Notes under the pieces: model-generated
The model's database searches: none
The model's input: only the letters and a program-made list of their open reading frames with translations
Told to the model about the DNA's origin: nothing
Source of the DNA: Acridotheres tristis
Lineage: Eukaryota; Chordata; Aves; Passeriformes; Sturnidae
Assembly (NCBI GenBank): GCA_037013685.1
Contig: CM072887.1
Span: forward strand, 90,664,347-90,728,346
DNA: 64,000 nt
Direction: 5' to 3'
Shown: positions 24,700-39,190 of the stretch, piece by piece
Numbering within the stretch: the first letter of the stretch is position 1
How the letters are laid out: the number at the start of each line of letters is the position of its first letter
Program-made: the position numbers and the translations under genes

Positions 24700-24755
24700 T
24701 TTGTGACACTTAGGGACATGGTTTAGTGATGGACTGGACAGTGGTAGGTAAAGAC
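24700..24755 (+). mobile_element. Short CR1 3' remnant
   Basis: Contains CACTTAGGGACATGGTTTAG and a TGGACTGGACAGTGGTAGGT stretch that follow the CR1 3' end in sense orientation. The terminal repeat is lost. Confidence 0.75.
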
Positions 24756-24995
24756 TCACGTGGTGAACCTAAACCTCTTTTCTCACCTAAGTGACTCTAT
24801 GACATTTTTTGTTCCATGTTAAGTATGGACACCTTTTTAATAACTGCTAAATGATGCTTTCATAGAATTCCCTATGCAGATGAGGGGGTTTTTTTTGACT
24901 TCTACTGGGATTGTAAAAGAAGATTTTCATGTGATGCGTCTGAGACTTAAGTTAAATTGGTGGGTGGCTGTTAAGACATTTTTGGCCATAAACAT

Positions 24996-25065
24996 GGAAT
25001 CATAGAATGATTAAGGTTGGAAGGGAACTTAAAGATCATATAGTTCCATTTTCCCTGCATACATA
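24996..25065 (-). mobile_element. Short CR1 3' remnant, opposite orientation
   Basis: Begins GGAATCATAGAATGATTAAG, then GGTTGGAAGGGAACTTAAAG, the reverse complement of the CR1 tail and 3' untranslated region. It is truncated after about 70 bp. Confidence 0.85.
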
Positions 25066-25899
25066 GATAGACATTTTCACAGAAAATGGAGTCCTAGTTG
25101 ATTAATCTTGTCATAGAATTATAACAAGTTCTCAAACTCTAGTCGCTAACATCATAAGAAATAGACCAAATGCTGGTAGTATATTGTGATGGAAGGATAG
25201 AAAATCTGATAGTTATTTTTATCTAGTACCTTTTATCCTATTTGTAGCAATCACACTTCTATTCATGGAGAAGAGCAGGCTTCCTCCCAGCAGTATGTGA
25301 ACTAAAGAGATTCTCATAGTTCATACCTTAGAATAGAGGCAGCTGCAGAGAGAGATGAAAACTAAAATTTTCCAAAGTATCCGAAATATGTTGTGTGTTT
25401 TATTCCAATAACTAGAAAAAAAGAATGATCAAGTTTTTAAAGAATCTAGTCATTCCTCTTGCATATACTGAAGCTTAAGTAACCGAAGGGACTAAATTAC
25501 ATCAGGATGTAGTGGAAGATATATGGATGGATGCTGAGATTTGTGTCTAAGTACTTAGAAATTGAATGATCTAGACTCTTTGTTTAGCATGTTGAAAAAG
25601 TACTGTAGTACCACATTAAGTGATATTTTGAAATATTCTGAGTTCTATAAATCTGTGTCACTGGAAATTATAGGTCTAAGTATTTTTTAAATGCTTCTAG
25701 ATACCTAAATATTTTGAGAAATTTGAGTATTCTTGCAAAATCTATCCTTAATGCTCTATAGAAGATAACTGAATAGTTTAAGTAATATATTTTCAAAATG
25801 CAGATTATCTGGATTTGTTGAATGTAGCAAAGAGATTGTGTTGGTTTCACAACTGAATCCATTTCACCCAAGTCAGACTACATACTACCTAGAATCATT

Positions 25900-25915
25900 T
25901 TATATATATATATAT
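25900..25915. repeat. TA dinucleotide repeat
   Basis: Eight TA units followed by a T run. Confidence 0.85.
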
Positions 25916-26390
25916 TTTTTTTCTAATTATATTTCCTATGGTGCAAAGAGCTAAGACACCACAGGAGGTCATGCTTAGGTTAAGGACATACAGTCATGTA
26001 AATATTGTGATACATGTGTTTCTTTCTCCAAGTCATGGGGAAATCATGAAGGAGAGCAGGTACTGGCCCTTCTTACATTCATGGGTAAAAGGCTCCCTCC
26101 ATCCATCTGGAAAGGGTAAATCTTTCTCCAAACAGAATATTGATATGATAAGTATTTAATCTCCATAAAGTAAGAATAAAGTATAGTAAATGTTAGGCTG
26201 ATTAATTGAGAAGTGCTCATTTCTTTCTCTGTAGGTAAATTTTCAGGATTTTTTTTTTTTGTCTGGCTGCAGTGTCTTTAAGGACGGATTTTCATAGAAT
26301 ATATCAACATAAGTAATACTTTCATGGCAAGTTGTTGCTAATGCTGTGGCAGTTTTATAATATTTATTTTAAACAGAGCATCCAATCTAA

Positions 26391-26564
<174 letters not shown>

Positions 26565-29224
26565 TGAAACAGTAGAGTTTTGGATTTGACTTAAAAATAT
26601 CTCATATATATTTGTACAAATGCATGAACACATGCAAGTCTGTATGTTCATTTAAACACAAAAAGGAACAAAGTAGAGTTGTTATGAAAATACACTGGGC
26701 ACTAGAGGGAAGAAAAAGTAGTATATATGGAAATATCCGCTCAGAGTAATAGGTCTAATTCAAAATTTTCAAGTTTTAAATACATTTTAAAATTAAATAC
26801 AGAAAATCAGAATCAAAATTTCACATTGCTAAATGAGTTATTAGTGAATTGTTCATGTTGTGCCTTGATATTTAATCACTGCTCAATCTTAAAATAATAT
26901 TTCTTGGCATAAAAACTGGATATTACACGTATTTTGACAGCTGTTGTTAGTTGTTTTACTACCTACATAATTTCTTTTCAATCCAGTGTTTTCAAGTAAT
27001 GATTCTTAATACATAACTGTGAATTACTCATCTACTTATGCATAATATAGTGGTCATAACAGAATATTTTAACTTTTTTTCTGCAAAATCAGTGAAGGAT
27101 GAAGACCTCCTATCTGTAGGAAAGGAAAAAGAAAAGTTAGAGAAGTACTTTATTTATATTGTACTTCTGTGTAGTGAAATGGTGAATAAATTAATTACAT
27201 TATGTCAAGGAATGTACAATCTATATTTACTTTCATAATTACAAAATATGTATATCCTGTGCAGCTTTTTGGAAGACTATATTCTTGACTTCTTTGAAGT
27301 AGTTAAGGAAAAATTTTTATTTTACCACAAATAAGTGAAAATGTTTAGCTGCAGAAAAGATAAATTTGCTGCATGCTTTCATAGCAAAGTTTTGAGGTGT
27401 AAATACTGTTGCTTTGTGAAATTAATTAAGTTCACTTTTTTCTTAGAGGATTCAATGTGGCTCAGCAAATATATCTATTCAGGAAAAACAGGCAAAAGTA
27501 CAAAACTACTTTATTGAGAAAGATTTTACTGTAGTGGCATTTATCACTAAACAGAAAAAGCTGTTTCTCAGTTCCAAACTGAACTGTTATATTTTATTTA
27601 GAATAGCCATTAGATATGAATATTTCTCCTGGAAGGCCTTTGACTTTAAAATCGTTGCATTTTATTTGAATTTCTTTGCATTTTTAAATATAGAAAAGCA
27701 TTTAAATTATGAAAAATGCATGAAAATTTAATCCACTCAAATTTTTATTCAGTAGTGTATTGTCTTGTCAATTTTGAAAAACACGGTATATTTTTGTCTA
27801 GAGAAAAATGTGCGTTGAAAAGTTAAATTCCTGCTAATAAAGAAGAGTATTGGCATCTTAATGGTTTCTTTAGTTAATCTAAATTTTTTCACCTTGAGTT
27901 TTCAGGAATTTAATTAAGGGGTGTTTTTCCTATTTATAATAAAATGAAGGTTTAGCTATAATAGCAGAAAAATTGGTAATGACTGTGCTATTAAACTGTC
28001 CAGGGAATGTTTTCTGTGGAGATTCAGACTTACCTGAAAAACAGTAAACTCCCATCTACTACAATAATGCACAAGTTCTCTTCATTCTATACAATGTATT
28101 TTTCTCAGTGAATTTAGAATTTTAGTAGAGCAGAACTTAATGAGATTGGTGTGGATTAATTTATTATTGCGTTCACTGGACTGGAAAATACACAAGAATG
28201 CACAGGAGGAATTACACACTCAGATAAATTACTTTTAAAATTAAGAGGTCTGAGCGAACACTTGCAGCTTTCACCCAGAAAAAAATCAACACTTGTTACA
28301 TCCAGCTGTGTGGAAGGTAAAGAGATATGCTAACAGACACTGATAATCACAGCATGAGAAAAAGGTTCATAACTTTTAAGTTTTTCATTTTTGACAGGAT
28401 AGGCAATATTGAATGAGTTGTCTTTTTATTGAAGCTTAATTTGTCTAGCAGCACAACCAGGGAAGAATTGTCTTAATTTGATGTCTCTTGGAAAGACTGC
28501 AGTTGCTTTAGGACCACAACGACTATAAATGTGAAGTCTTAAAATCAGACTTATTTAAGGCTTACAGTATTGTTAGGTTGCTTTCACATTAAGTCTAAAT
28601 CATCTTTATCAGTATTGGGACTTCTATCCCCAAACAACTGTATCAAGAGTTAATACACACCCTTTCGGTTAATAAAACATTTTAAAGAAAATCCTTTTAC
28701 TTTGCAGATTATCTGATTGAATGGAACACTACTTCTTTAAAAAAAATAAATCTTGCTAGCATTTTGAAACTATAGACTTTAAAAAAATAAATTACCAAAA
28801 TAATTTTAAAGTTTCCAAAACAATGCAATTATTTTAAGATATGCTGAAAGCTTTGCAGATTTTCACCCTTGACGTTTCTTGGAGTTATGAATGACTGAAC
28901 TCTTGAAAATTGAACTGTATATTGAAGGTCTGGTTTTAAAATTACTTTGAGGAATCTATTCTTTTGACTTGCAGATTTGAAAACATTTATCAGAATGCTT
29001 AGGGTCCTGTTGATTTTCTTTTCTAAGGAGGCAGACAGCTCATGACATGTTGTTACTCTATTTAAACTACTTTTGACTAACTCTAAAAGTGAATTTGTAG
29101 CCTTCCATCAGGTTAGTTTGCAAATATAATTTTACAAGATAAGATAATGTTTTCTCTTAACATAACATTTAGTGCAGTTTGAAGAGGATAATGCAGTCAA
29201 AGAGGTTTCCTAGGAGGTTTCCTT

Positions 29225-29310
29225 AAAAAAAGCCAAACAAACAAAAAAACAAAATCAAAAGCAAACAAAGAACTGCAACAAAACAAACAAACAATATTCC
29301 CCCAAAAAAT
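29225..29310. repeat. A/C-rich low-complexity patch
   Basis: AAAC-type repeats (CAAACAAACAAAAAAAC and similar) with no unique sequence. Confidence 0.85.
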
Positions 29311-32300
29311 CTCAAAAACATAATAGACTGGAATATTTTAATAATTTTTTTAAACATATATGGACACATTTTCCAAATTTTGCATTCTGGTGCTGGCATG
29401 GGGGCAGATTTTTAATGCCAACTCAAAATGAAAACAAATTTCAACATCGTGTAGAGACAGTAACATAGTTCCAGGTCTTAGCCAACTATATCAAGATCAT
29501 TTTTACTTAAATGTTTTTCTAATATTTATTTACCTTTTCCTGAGCAACACAGAAATTTAAATTTGAGACTTCTCCTCTTCAAAGGTATTCCCTGCTTATT
29601 TTGAAGAGTTTCTTCCTTTATTTGTTTCCTCTGGATCACACTATTGTAACTTTTGATCAGCATCCCACTGAGTCATTTATTAGACTTTTAGTACTTGCAA
29701 ACACAACTTTATGGTACTCTTCTGACTGTGTAAAGTACATGCTGTAATTCTTTACAACTCTTCATTGTTTTAGTTCTTCAGTTATGCAATTTCTCAGCTT
29801 TCTAGAATCCATTACTTTGAACTCTTTTGAAGGCTTACTGATGTGTTCTCTTTAGCCCTTTCTTACTGTTGGTATAATCTCGTTAGATTATGTACTAACC
29901 ATGCCTCTACCCCTTGCTGTTCCAATTCCTTCTCCAGACTGTGGATACTTACTGCTTTGGATTTCCTGCTGCTTTCATTGTTTTATGGTACATTGCAAGG
30001 GCTCCATTTTTCAGCCCCACTATCTATTGGACAGCAATGATACCTAATTTTGCCTAATATTTTCCTGACTGATTGCTGATTGTGGCTACAATATTGCTAA
30101 GTTTAATGACCTGATAAATAAAGACTGTGTCCCAATTACAGGGTTTTTTTATCGAAGGGATATACTTTCTGTAATGTACAAAGCACAGATACTTGTTTGA
30201 GGCTAGCAATTTCCTTCTTCTATACAAAGTAAAAGTTATTCACAACATTTGCCCTAACTGAAGACATTTAAATTAATTATAGTGAGAGTGGAAAACTTCA
30301 TATACAGTTTTAGGGGTCTGAGCTCTAAGGTATTTTGTATAAAGTTGGATTATGCCTCAATATGTTGGTATAAAAGTATGTTGGTATAAAATGATATTTC
30401 TGATTTTTGTGTTTCAAAGCACATAGCTGGGGAACTTCATGACAACGTTTTCATTCAGGAAATCTTTCCCCAGTTCACACCTAGGGAATTCACATACTGT
30501 TACAGTTGATTTAGAGATAATTTATTTTAAGATAATTCATTCTTGCAATATGCTCTAAAAAAGCAGTCTTACTAGGTAGCATGTGATAATATGCAGGGGT
30601 TTTGAGTGAGATTATCTTCCTGATTCATGGATTGTTTCAAAAGTGTGTGCTACTCAGACATGATCTGTTAGTGACACTGGTCTTCCATATAAGTAGTTTA
30701 TGCATATATTATACTCTGCAATGAATTCAGAAACTGTGGCTCGTCCAATTAGGAGGCTTAATATTAGAGTGGGATTTTTGAAAATGTGCCCTTAAATAGT
30801 TTGTTTCTTCAAAGTTTCATTATAGATATGGCCAAATGGCTGATCAGATCCTCCTATAAAAGGAGGTTTAACAACTACAGAACCTGCAGTGTAACTATAC
30901 TCTGAATGGGGAAGAATCTCTGAGCACCAGATATCTTATCCCTAAGAGATTATTACCATGACCCTAACAAAATTGATTTTTATCTGTAGAAATTATCCTC
31001 TCTTACTCTATGTCAGCGTTTTAAGTTGCAGATATCTTGAGTATCAAAAATATGTACCTCTAAGAACTACTTTCACTTAACTTTTGTGTATTCACAGCAA
31101 TGTATAGCATAATACTAGTGATTTAGTCAGTTATTACTAGGATTGATTTAATAGAGTGAGGGATAGTTATTGTGAATCTAGGATTGCCTCATTTGTACAT
31201 CCTGTGCCATCTAGATTGTACAAATACAGTAACACCTGAAAGAGCTATTTCCCATTACAGATGGAAAAATGAAAGCAATTTATATTCTCTTATTTCCTTC
31301 ATACAGTGTTAAAGCTTTGTGCCATCTGTGAATGTACATGTTTAAATTTAAACTTATTTATTTTTGTTTGCCAGAATGGCATCTTTGATTTTAGGGGACT
31401 ATGACATCATTGACAAAGAACTCATATAGTTTAGAATTAAAATTATTAAGGTCCTAGCAATGAAATAAATAAATGCTGGTTAGGTTCCCTCTTGCCTTGA
31501 AAAAGGCTTGTGTATTTATTTAATTTTTTGATAATTGAAGATTAGAGTTTTGGAACTCAAAATATCTAAAGCATTTACACGAGAAAACTCTTGTTGCAAT
31601 ATATGAATGAGATTTTTGACTTTCAATGCTTTAAAATCTCGTACAAGACTTCCGGGTTAGCCCTGGTTTTGTCAGTCTTAAATACATTTCAAAAAGAAAA
31701 AGAGTTTGTATATTTTGGTATAATGTGCAAAAAAAGGTACTTATAAACATACTGGAAAAATCATGTTATATATAACTGACTCACTGCAGTATATGTTCAT
31801 CTTAAATTTGAATTCATCTACTTAATTGTAACACAGAGCTCTATATACCTGCTATAAAAAATACATATATTGTGAAAAAAGTAAGCACAGGATTTTTTTA
31901 AAATCATATATTTGTGATGTTTTTTGTGTTTTGTGTATAATTGTTGGAACATTATGATTTTTATTAACAATGATGATATTTCTACCTTTGAAAACATCAT
32001 GAGTGAGATGTTAGGGCTGGAGCAGAAGACACCATTTCAACACTGAAGACATTTAGAATGGAATTTGATTTACACATGTCAGTGCTGGATGTCCAAACTC
32101 CAGTTATATTTGATGTACATCTGTCAAATAGTCAGTAGAGTAAAAACAGTGCTTCACCTCCTTGTAAACCAGTCCACTATAGGCTGATCGACTAAATCAA
32201 TGCTGGGCTTTGCTTGCTCTTAATGTATCAGAACCAAAGGGGATTTAGACATTCAAAATTTCAGCCTGTAAGATTTAGTATATACATGGTGTTGTGGAAG

Positions 32301-34280
32301 AAAGTATGCTACTTTAGATGATAGGTAACCTGCACATATTGAATGGGAAGGGTCTCATAATGGCCATATGCTGAATGAAATAACATCACTTTGGACTGCA
32401 GATATACCAGATTTAAGTAAAACTATTGAAGAAAATCTCTTCTACATTAATACATCTGTTTCTGAGACAGAGCCTTTTGGTGAAACTGATAAATCCAAAT
32501 CAAAATCACTTTCTATATTGAGGTTAGATGTCTCATTTGAGCATTAATTACATGAAATTTTGACTCAGTTTTTTACAAACTGGGGATGGTGATGGAAGAT
32601 GGATACATGGGATCAGTACTCATCTCCTGATGAAAACATCCAAGCACAAACTTCCTGCTATGCAGGAAAGGTACTGTATTTTCTGTCTGGCAAGAAAAGC
32701 TATCTGAAGGAGCATTCTTAATGCCTCTAGTGTTATTTCCTGTGGTATTTGCTTTATTTTTCCCAGGCGATTTCTAACATTAAGTGCCAAAAAATCCCAA
32801 ACACTTAAGGTCATTGTCACAAATATGGGCTGACAGTTATTATTTCTTATTCCTTACCTTCCCTCTGACCTTCCTTCCATGCTATTTTTGAGCAAAGGAG
32901 ACTAACTACTGTGACTTATCTGTCTTCAGTATTTCATATTTGCTTTCAGGATATCAGCTAGCTCTCAGGTGTGAATTTTATGAGCCTCATATGGATCTAA
33001 GTATGACATACTGAGTTGGAAATAGCAATTTAGGGGGAAAAACAACAAGTAAGACTCCTGGAAAGAAACTGTAGAAGCATACACATGAAAGAATGGAAAA
33101 GCTGAAGAAGGAGACTTGGCAGTATATTTGCTGTGATATTGTCTTTGATTTTACAGTAAGTCCATAATTCAGACAAACAGTTGGAATGTATTAGATGGTA
33201 ATGCAATGCTCAAAGCAAACAAGAGTTCTGGTGTCCAAATCAAGTGTCAACAAAAAAAAAAAAAAATAAATAAAAAACAATAAACCAACCAAGAATCAAA
33301 ACCTTTGAAATATCAAAATTATTTTGCTAAATACAAAAAGGTATGTAATTTTGAAAGTTTTAATGCATCTCTTTCCTCCTGTTCTAATGCTAGAGTAAGG
33401 ATCCTTTCAAAAGAAAGCAAAATGTAATATTTTCACTGTGATATATTTCTTCTGTATCTGATTGGGTCAGAATTATATAAATCTGTTATTGTAGCTCATT
33501 AGTTGAAAACTTAATGCATCAAAAGTATTTACCTTTCTCTTAGATACATTTTTCCAGACTGTATATCTGAAAATGTCTTCATTATTTTGGCCTATATCTT
33601 GCAAAACAAAACCAGGCTATTCATCTTTGCATTTTTTATTTTATAGCTAAAACAATCCTCTATTAAAAAAATACCCCCCACCCCCTCAAAACTGTTTAAC
33701 ACGTAAGTGCCTTTTTGTTTTCCAATTACCAGAGATAGTCTTTTAAGATTAAAAAGTGAGAAAATGAAACTATAAAAAAACATGTACAGCTTCACTTTCA
33801 TCACTGGCATTTTTTATCCAGCCACTGTCATATACATAGTTCACTTGATGCTAAGTGTTGAGTTGTTGCCTCCAGCTTTTTTCTTAGAGAATTTTATTAG
33901 CTGCTCATGCACTGTGAATTCCTCCATTTCCTTCCTCCCCTATGATTTGTCTTTTCATGTCAGTCTGCCTTAGTTTCTTCTCTTTTGCTGTTTTGATCTC
34001 CATCAATACATTTTTCTTCTGGTTTAGCTTTAATATTTTCCTCTTTTTCTCTTTCTATTCTTTCAGAAAGCAAAAGATTTGTATATAATGTTCAAATATA
34101 GAATCCTAATGATTTTCATAATTTAAATGGAGCTTTAAAACTGATAAGAGAATGATCAGCTGAAATGTCAACTTTTAATTTTAGCCAAAACAAAGCAATC
34201 AGTTTTTATTTATAGTTTCTTAATGTAATTACAATACTATTCAGCATAACAATGTAGCACTTGGTGTTATGACATTATTG

Positions 34281-34296
34281 CACACACACACACACA
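34281..34296. repeat. CA dinucleotide repeat
   Basis: Eight CA units followed by an A run. Confidence 0.9.
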
Positions 34297-37200
34297 AAAA
34301 TCTACACTCAATTTCTTCATAGCAAAATGGATTCAGACAACTTTATTAAACAGAGAATCAATTAGTCTTCCTGAGCTACAGAATATATTAGATATACCTA
34401 AATACAAGACACTTTTTTCCACATAGTATAGAATTCAAATCAATGTATTTGCTATTACTCCTGAACATATACGCACATGCAAATAAACATTGGAATGTTT
34501 TATTTGCACAATTCAGCTATATAAATAGAGCACCTTAAACTACTATATTCCTATTCTCTTATTTAATTCAGGTTTGTTTTTCTTCTGACAGAAAGTACTC
34601 TTTACAGAGCATGGATCAAATGAGAACATTCTGGCACTGTGTTAATAAAATCCTACAATTCTATCTCCACTTAGTTTTCTTACCTTGCTTGTTCTAAAAG
34701 TTTTTTGTATATCCTTTGATAAGAACTATTAGGTTTATTCACTATTAAATTGTCATCTTGGTAAATCAAAAATATCAAGATCTTTTTCTCTTTTTTTCTG
34801 GAATGTCTGCAACTATTGATGGTGTATCATACCAGAAAAATGTCCTTGAATTTTTTGCTTATATTCCTATTTTCTTTCCTGTGCATTATTTTAATTTTTC
34901 AAGTATTCTGCATGAAATATCTTTGTACAGACACTGTGCAGGCTGATGGGGTTGGTAATGAAGATGCCATAAACTCACATTTACTCCACAAGGAGGGAAG
35001 TGCTACAGAATATTTTATGCTTGTACAGTTCTGTTACCTCACAAAGCACATTCATTTGCGTTGTCTTGGAGCATGAGTGGCTGGTATTCTTTCTATATGT
35101 TTCTCACTGTTTATCTTCTCTTGTATATCATTTATTTGGTACATTTTCTACTGGGAAAATGTCAGCTGATAACTTCTAGGCGAATAATAGGAAAATCTGA
35201 GAAATTGACAGGTTGCATAGTGAACTGTGTGGGTACATATAAGAAAAAAATAGCTTATGCTAAAAGTATTAATATTTTCTGATAATTATTACTATCCCTT
35301 TCACATTGCTTTAGCACTACTATAGATTTGGTATTGGTATCACAGTAAATAGAAACTTGCAAATATTTACATAATACATTTTTTAGGACTTCATTTAAAG
35401 ACCTCACTTTGGTATAATACTAAACAGGAGCCTCGTATTTTTAAGTAAAGAACTATTTTAGAGAGTAATAAAGGGAGGTCCAAATTACTAGTAAGATGTG
35501 CAAATTGAAGGTTTTAGGAAGATGGTGTTAAAGGGGGAGGATAGATGTAATTCTATCTATTGGAATTTTTACTTAGTCTTGAACTATGACAGGATTTGTA
35601 GTAAATTGTGATAGAATGAAAAGATTTTCAAAGTGTCATGTGGCAAATTAGCCCCACTGAGGCTGATTTGATAGCTGAGATAGCATGGGAAAAGTAAACT
35701 CCAAGGGTGCCTCCATAATTTAAAGTGTTTATTTTGTAGTGCACTTCCTAAATTAATTTTATTTCCTTAGGGTTTTTCTATCTTCAAATTAAACTCCTCA
35801 AATGGTATTGGCCCTTTTAAGATGAAATTTTTCTCCTGGTTTTCATTAAGTAAAGAAAAGCTGGAATGCTCAATATTTAATGTGCCATGTGGACAATGAA
35901 CTCATACATGCAAAAAAAAAAATAAAAATATATATATATATTTATGTTTGAAAGTGTACTAATGTCTACCAAAGTAATGTTTTAAAATTTTGGAAATGTG
36001 AATTAAGAATTTTTATTGGAGCTGTTTAGAAAACACAAAATGACACAAAAATGTGATACAACTTTAAAGTAAACAGAAACAAAAACTGAAGTGTGATCTC
36101 ATCAAGAATCAAGGCAGGCATTAATATACCTGTGGTATATTGTGAAAGGATTAACATAGATTAGCATGCTGATTTGTCAGCTACTTGATCCAAGCAAGAC
36201 ATGGATAGATAAAAGTATGTTAGAAAAGCAGCAGGGGTTCAGCACTTGGTGAATTTATTAAAGTAGTTAAGAAGCACCACCACAACCAAACCCAAGAACC
36301 TGGTCCTTTCTAACCCCAGCTTCAGTTGGCCGTATTTGAGCATTGAGTATTTGAGCACTGATTTGATCTACAGTACAGATAACACTCTTTACATAGTCTT
36401 TTAAACATAGCTTTCAATTTAGCAGTTAGTATCTAAAACCCCTTGAGTTTGAGCCTTAGAGTCCATATCATTCAGTCAATTGTCTATGTGTTAGTAATTT
36501 TTTTAGGGATTCTAACTTGTTTAATAGTTAATCTTTGCAACAGTATGCAGAAAAAAAAGTTTAACTATCCTTTTAAAACATGCCCCTATATGTTTCTAAA
36601 AATATCCTCCATAAAATTAACAGTGAGAATAGGCTTTACACATCAGATCTACAAGTGCTTTAATGATAATTTACTGTACTAGAAAATAGTAAGTGCTTGT
36701 TTATCACATCTTCAGTCATTACTGTGCCTCTATGCAGATTTTTCTTTGCATTAATGCCCTGATATCAGCAGGAAGTAACCTGTTTAAAGATTTTTTTTTT
36801 CTCATTCCTTATATTTCCCGGTATAGTTATGAGACAGACTTGCATGGAAAATGCTAAGTTCCATTACTGGTCTCATCTCTGTATCCAGGGGAAGAATGGC
36901 TTAGACAGAGCTTGGCAGTCTGGCCAGACCGTTTTCATGCAGCAATCATCTCAACATTTTGCTCTTCATTTATTTAATAGCTGTTATTACAGTTTCAGGC
37001 TCACTGGAAAGGTAACAAGTGAAGAACTTGCAGCATAATTCAGGAGTTCTTCTATAAAGACCCCAGAGAAAAGTGCTGGCTAGAGAGCAAGGAACCTTGC
37101 AGTTTTCTGTGCTGTCATACTTCCTTCATGATGGATTTGAGCAGCATAAACCAGAGCTCCCGAAAAAGTGTTTAATCATAATGTCATGGGAAGAACAATT

Positions 37201-37454
37201 TCACAGTCAGAGGAGAGTACATTCATATCATAAATGCAAATAAAACAAAAGGCATGTCACTGCAGGTTTGATTATTATTCTTGCTAAGATTTTGGACTTA
37301 TTCATTTTTGCCAGATAAATGTATGTTGCATATACTTTTTTTTTCTTAAGAGATTTATACCTTAAACTGAATAATTTGTCCCTCTGTATAATTTTTTTAT
37401 TATAGGCCTTGCTATTTTATTTTCCTTTTTCTAGTAGAAAGTAGATATTTTTGC

Positions 37455-37746
37455 AGAATCACAGAATCATTGAATATTCTGAGTTGGAAGGGATCCAACT
37501 CCCAGCCCTGCACAACACCATCTCCAAGAATCACACCATGTGCCCAAGAGCACTGTCCAAATGCTTCTTGAGTGAGCTCTGTCAGGCTTGGTGCTGTGAC
37601 TACTTCTCTGGGGAGCCTGTTCCAGTGCCCAAACACCCTCTGGGTAAAGAATCTTTTTCTAACATCCAGCCTAAACCTTCCCTGACGCAACTTCAGGCCA
37701 TTCCCTCAGGTCCTGTCACTGTCACCACAGAGAAGAGAGCAGGATA
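37455..37746 (-). mobile_element. CR1 LINE 3' fragment, left part of a split copy
   Basis: Begins GAATCACAGAATCATTGAAT, then GAGTTGGAAGGGATCCAACT, and runs through AACACCCTCTGGGTAAAGAA and TGTCACTGTCACCACAGAGA. This is the reverse complement of the CR1 3' end. The alignment to CR1 stops at about 37746 and resumes at about 38920, so both pieces probably come from one insertion. Confidence 0.9.
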
Positions 37747-38919
37747 GAGATGTTTCGAATGACAGCACAGGGTCAGGTCATAGGAGACCTGCTGAAATAA
37801 GAGAGATAATTAATAAAAATGAAAATAAAGGAATGTTAAATTTAAAGCTTAACTGTTTGTCTTCATACATTTGATTCAGGGGTATGTCTGGAGGGGTTTT
37901 TTTTAAATTTACTTGGTATGTTGAAAGAATTCAGGTTAAACAATAAAATACAAATCACAAAATTATTCTGTAATACAGAATTCATACTTTTAATGCAATG
38001 GTTTAGAAATTAAATATAGAAACTAAATTTGAGCCTTAAAAATTGAGCTTATAGAGAAATACTGTTCTTTCCTATATATATATAAAGGAAATTTTGGCTT
38101 GAATTAAATCTTACAGTTCAAATGATGGTGCTCTCGGCACTTGTCAGGTTGTTTTCTTCAATGAGCTAATCAGCTAATAGTTATTGTAAAGTTGTTTATT
38201 GCAGAAGCACATCAGTCTCAAAAGCAAAAGTCACAGGCAGTAACATCCATGCTAAGTTTTGGTATAGAGTCCCAAACAGAAGCAGAAGCTGCTCCCGGAG
38301 GTCCTGGCAGGGCCAGTGAAGCTGCAGCTCCTGTTTTCTTCTTGGGTGTTGAGGGTGGCAGCGAGAAAGCAGGAACGAAAGCAAAGCAAAAGCAATGGCA
38401 AAAAGCAAAAGCACCAGCTCTCCCTAATGCATGTTCTAATATAGAAACTTCCCAATAAGCTAAGACACAAACTTGGACCACTACTTCTTAACCTATAAGA
38501 ATTCTAGTTTTTTAACATGCTAGGTTACGTATAAACTATGTATACAGTCTATCTTGTTCTATCTAAAAAATGTAAGCAATATTTTTACAATAGCTTTATT
38601 ATGTCTAAAACTATGTTCTTGGAGCCTCCATGGAACACCTAGTATTTAAGACTAGAACCTTCACTACAACTCGTACTTCTACACTGGTATCTAAGACCTT
38701 TTAGTTACTAAAAGCACTTAAAACCCATTCCACTTACTTACTTGCTTGCTTATACTTAAACTTATACGTAAGTAACTTAACATACAAACTTACACCTCTA
38801 CTTTATGTGTGAGTGTCCTAACATACTTCAATCCATCCAAAGGTTTTAATTTAATCTATGCACTTTGAGTTCTCTCTGAACAGTTCAGAGAAGCTCCTGC
38901 CTTGCTGACTTCAACAAGT
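37747..38919 (-). mobile_element. LTR-like insertion splitting a CR1 copy
   Basis: This 1.17-kb segment separates two consecutive parts of one CR1. Its right end on the - strand reads TGTTGAAGTCAGCAAGG, a plausible LTR start. A - strand AATAAA lies at 38195-38200. A GC-richer core with AAGCAAAAG repeats (38205-38430) is LTR-like. The AT-rich left third (37747-38110) may be U5 or a separate event. I could not find matching target-site duplications, so the exact limits and the LTR assignment are tentative. Confidence 0.4.
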
Positions 38920-39190
38920 GTCTGTCCCCCCTCTTCAATCACAAGAAGCTGTAACTGCACTGAGGTCTCCCCTCAGTCTCCTCCAGGCTGAACAGACCAA
39001 GTGTTCTCATCTGCTCCTCATGCAGCTTCACCTTAAGGCCTTTCCCCATCTTTGTGGCCCTCATTTGGACTCTAATTGACTCTTTTTTACATTGTGGTGT
39101 CCAAAGGTACACATAGCATGCAAGGTGAGGCCACCTCAGTGCAAAGCAGAGTATTCAAGGTGAGGCCTCATCAGTACAGAGCAGAGTAGA
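38920..39190 (-). mobile_element. CR1 LINE fragment, right part of the split copy
   Basis: Continues the CR1 at 37455-37746: TCACAAGAAGCTGTAACTGC, AGTCTCCTCCAGGCTGAACA and CATCTTTGTGGCCCTCATTT follow in the expected order on the reverse complement. It ends in a 35-bp tandem duplication (39121-39155 and 39156-39190). Confidence 0.85.

Noticed and set aside
38192..38458. Ala/Glu/Lys-rich 88-codon frame as a possible small protein
   Set aside because: It lies in an LTR-like insertion and consists largely of AAGCAAAAG-type repeats.
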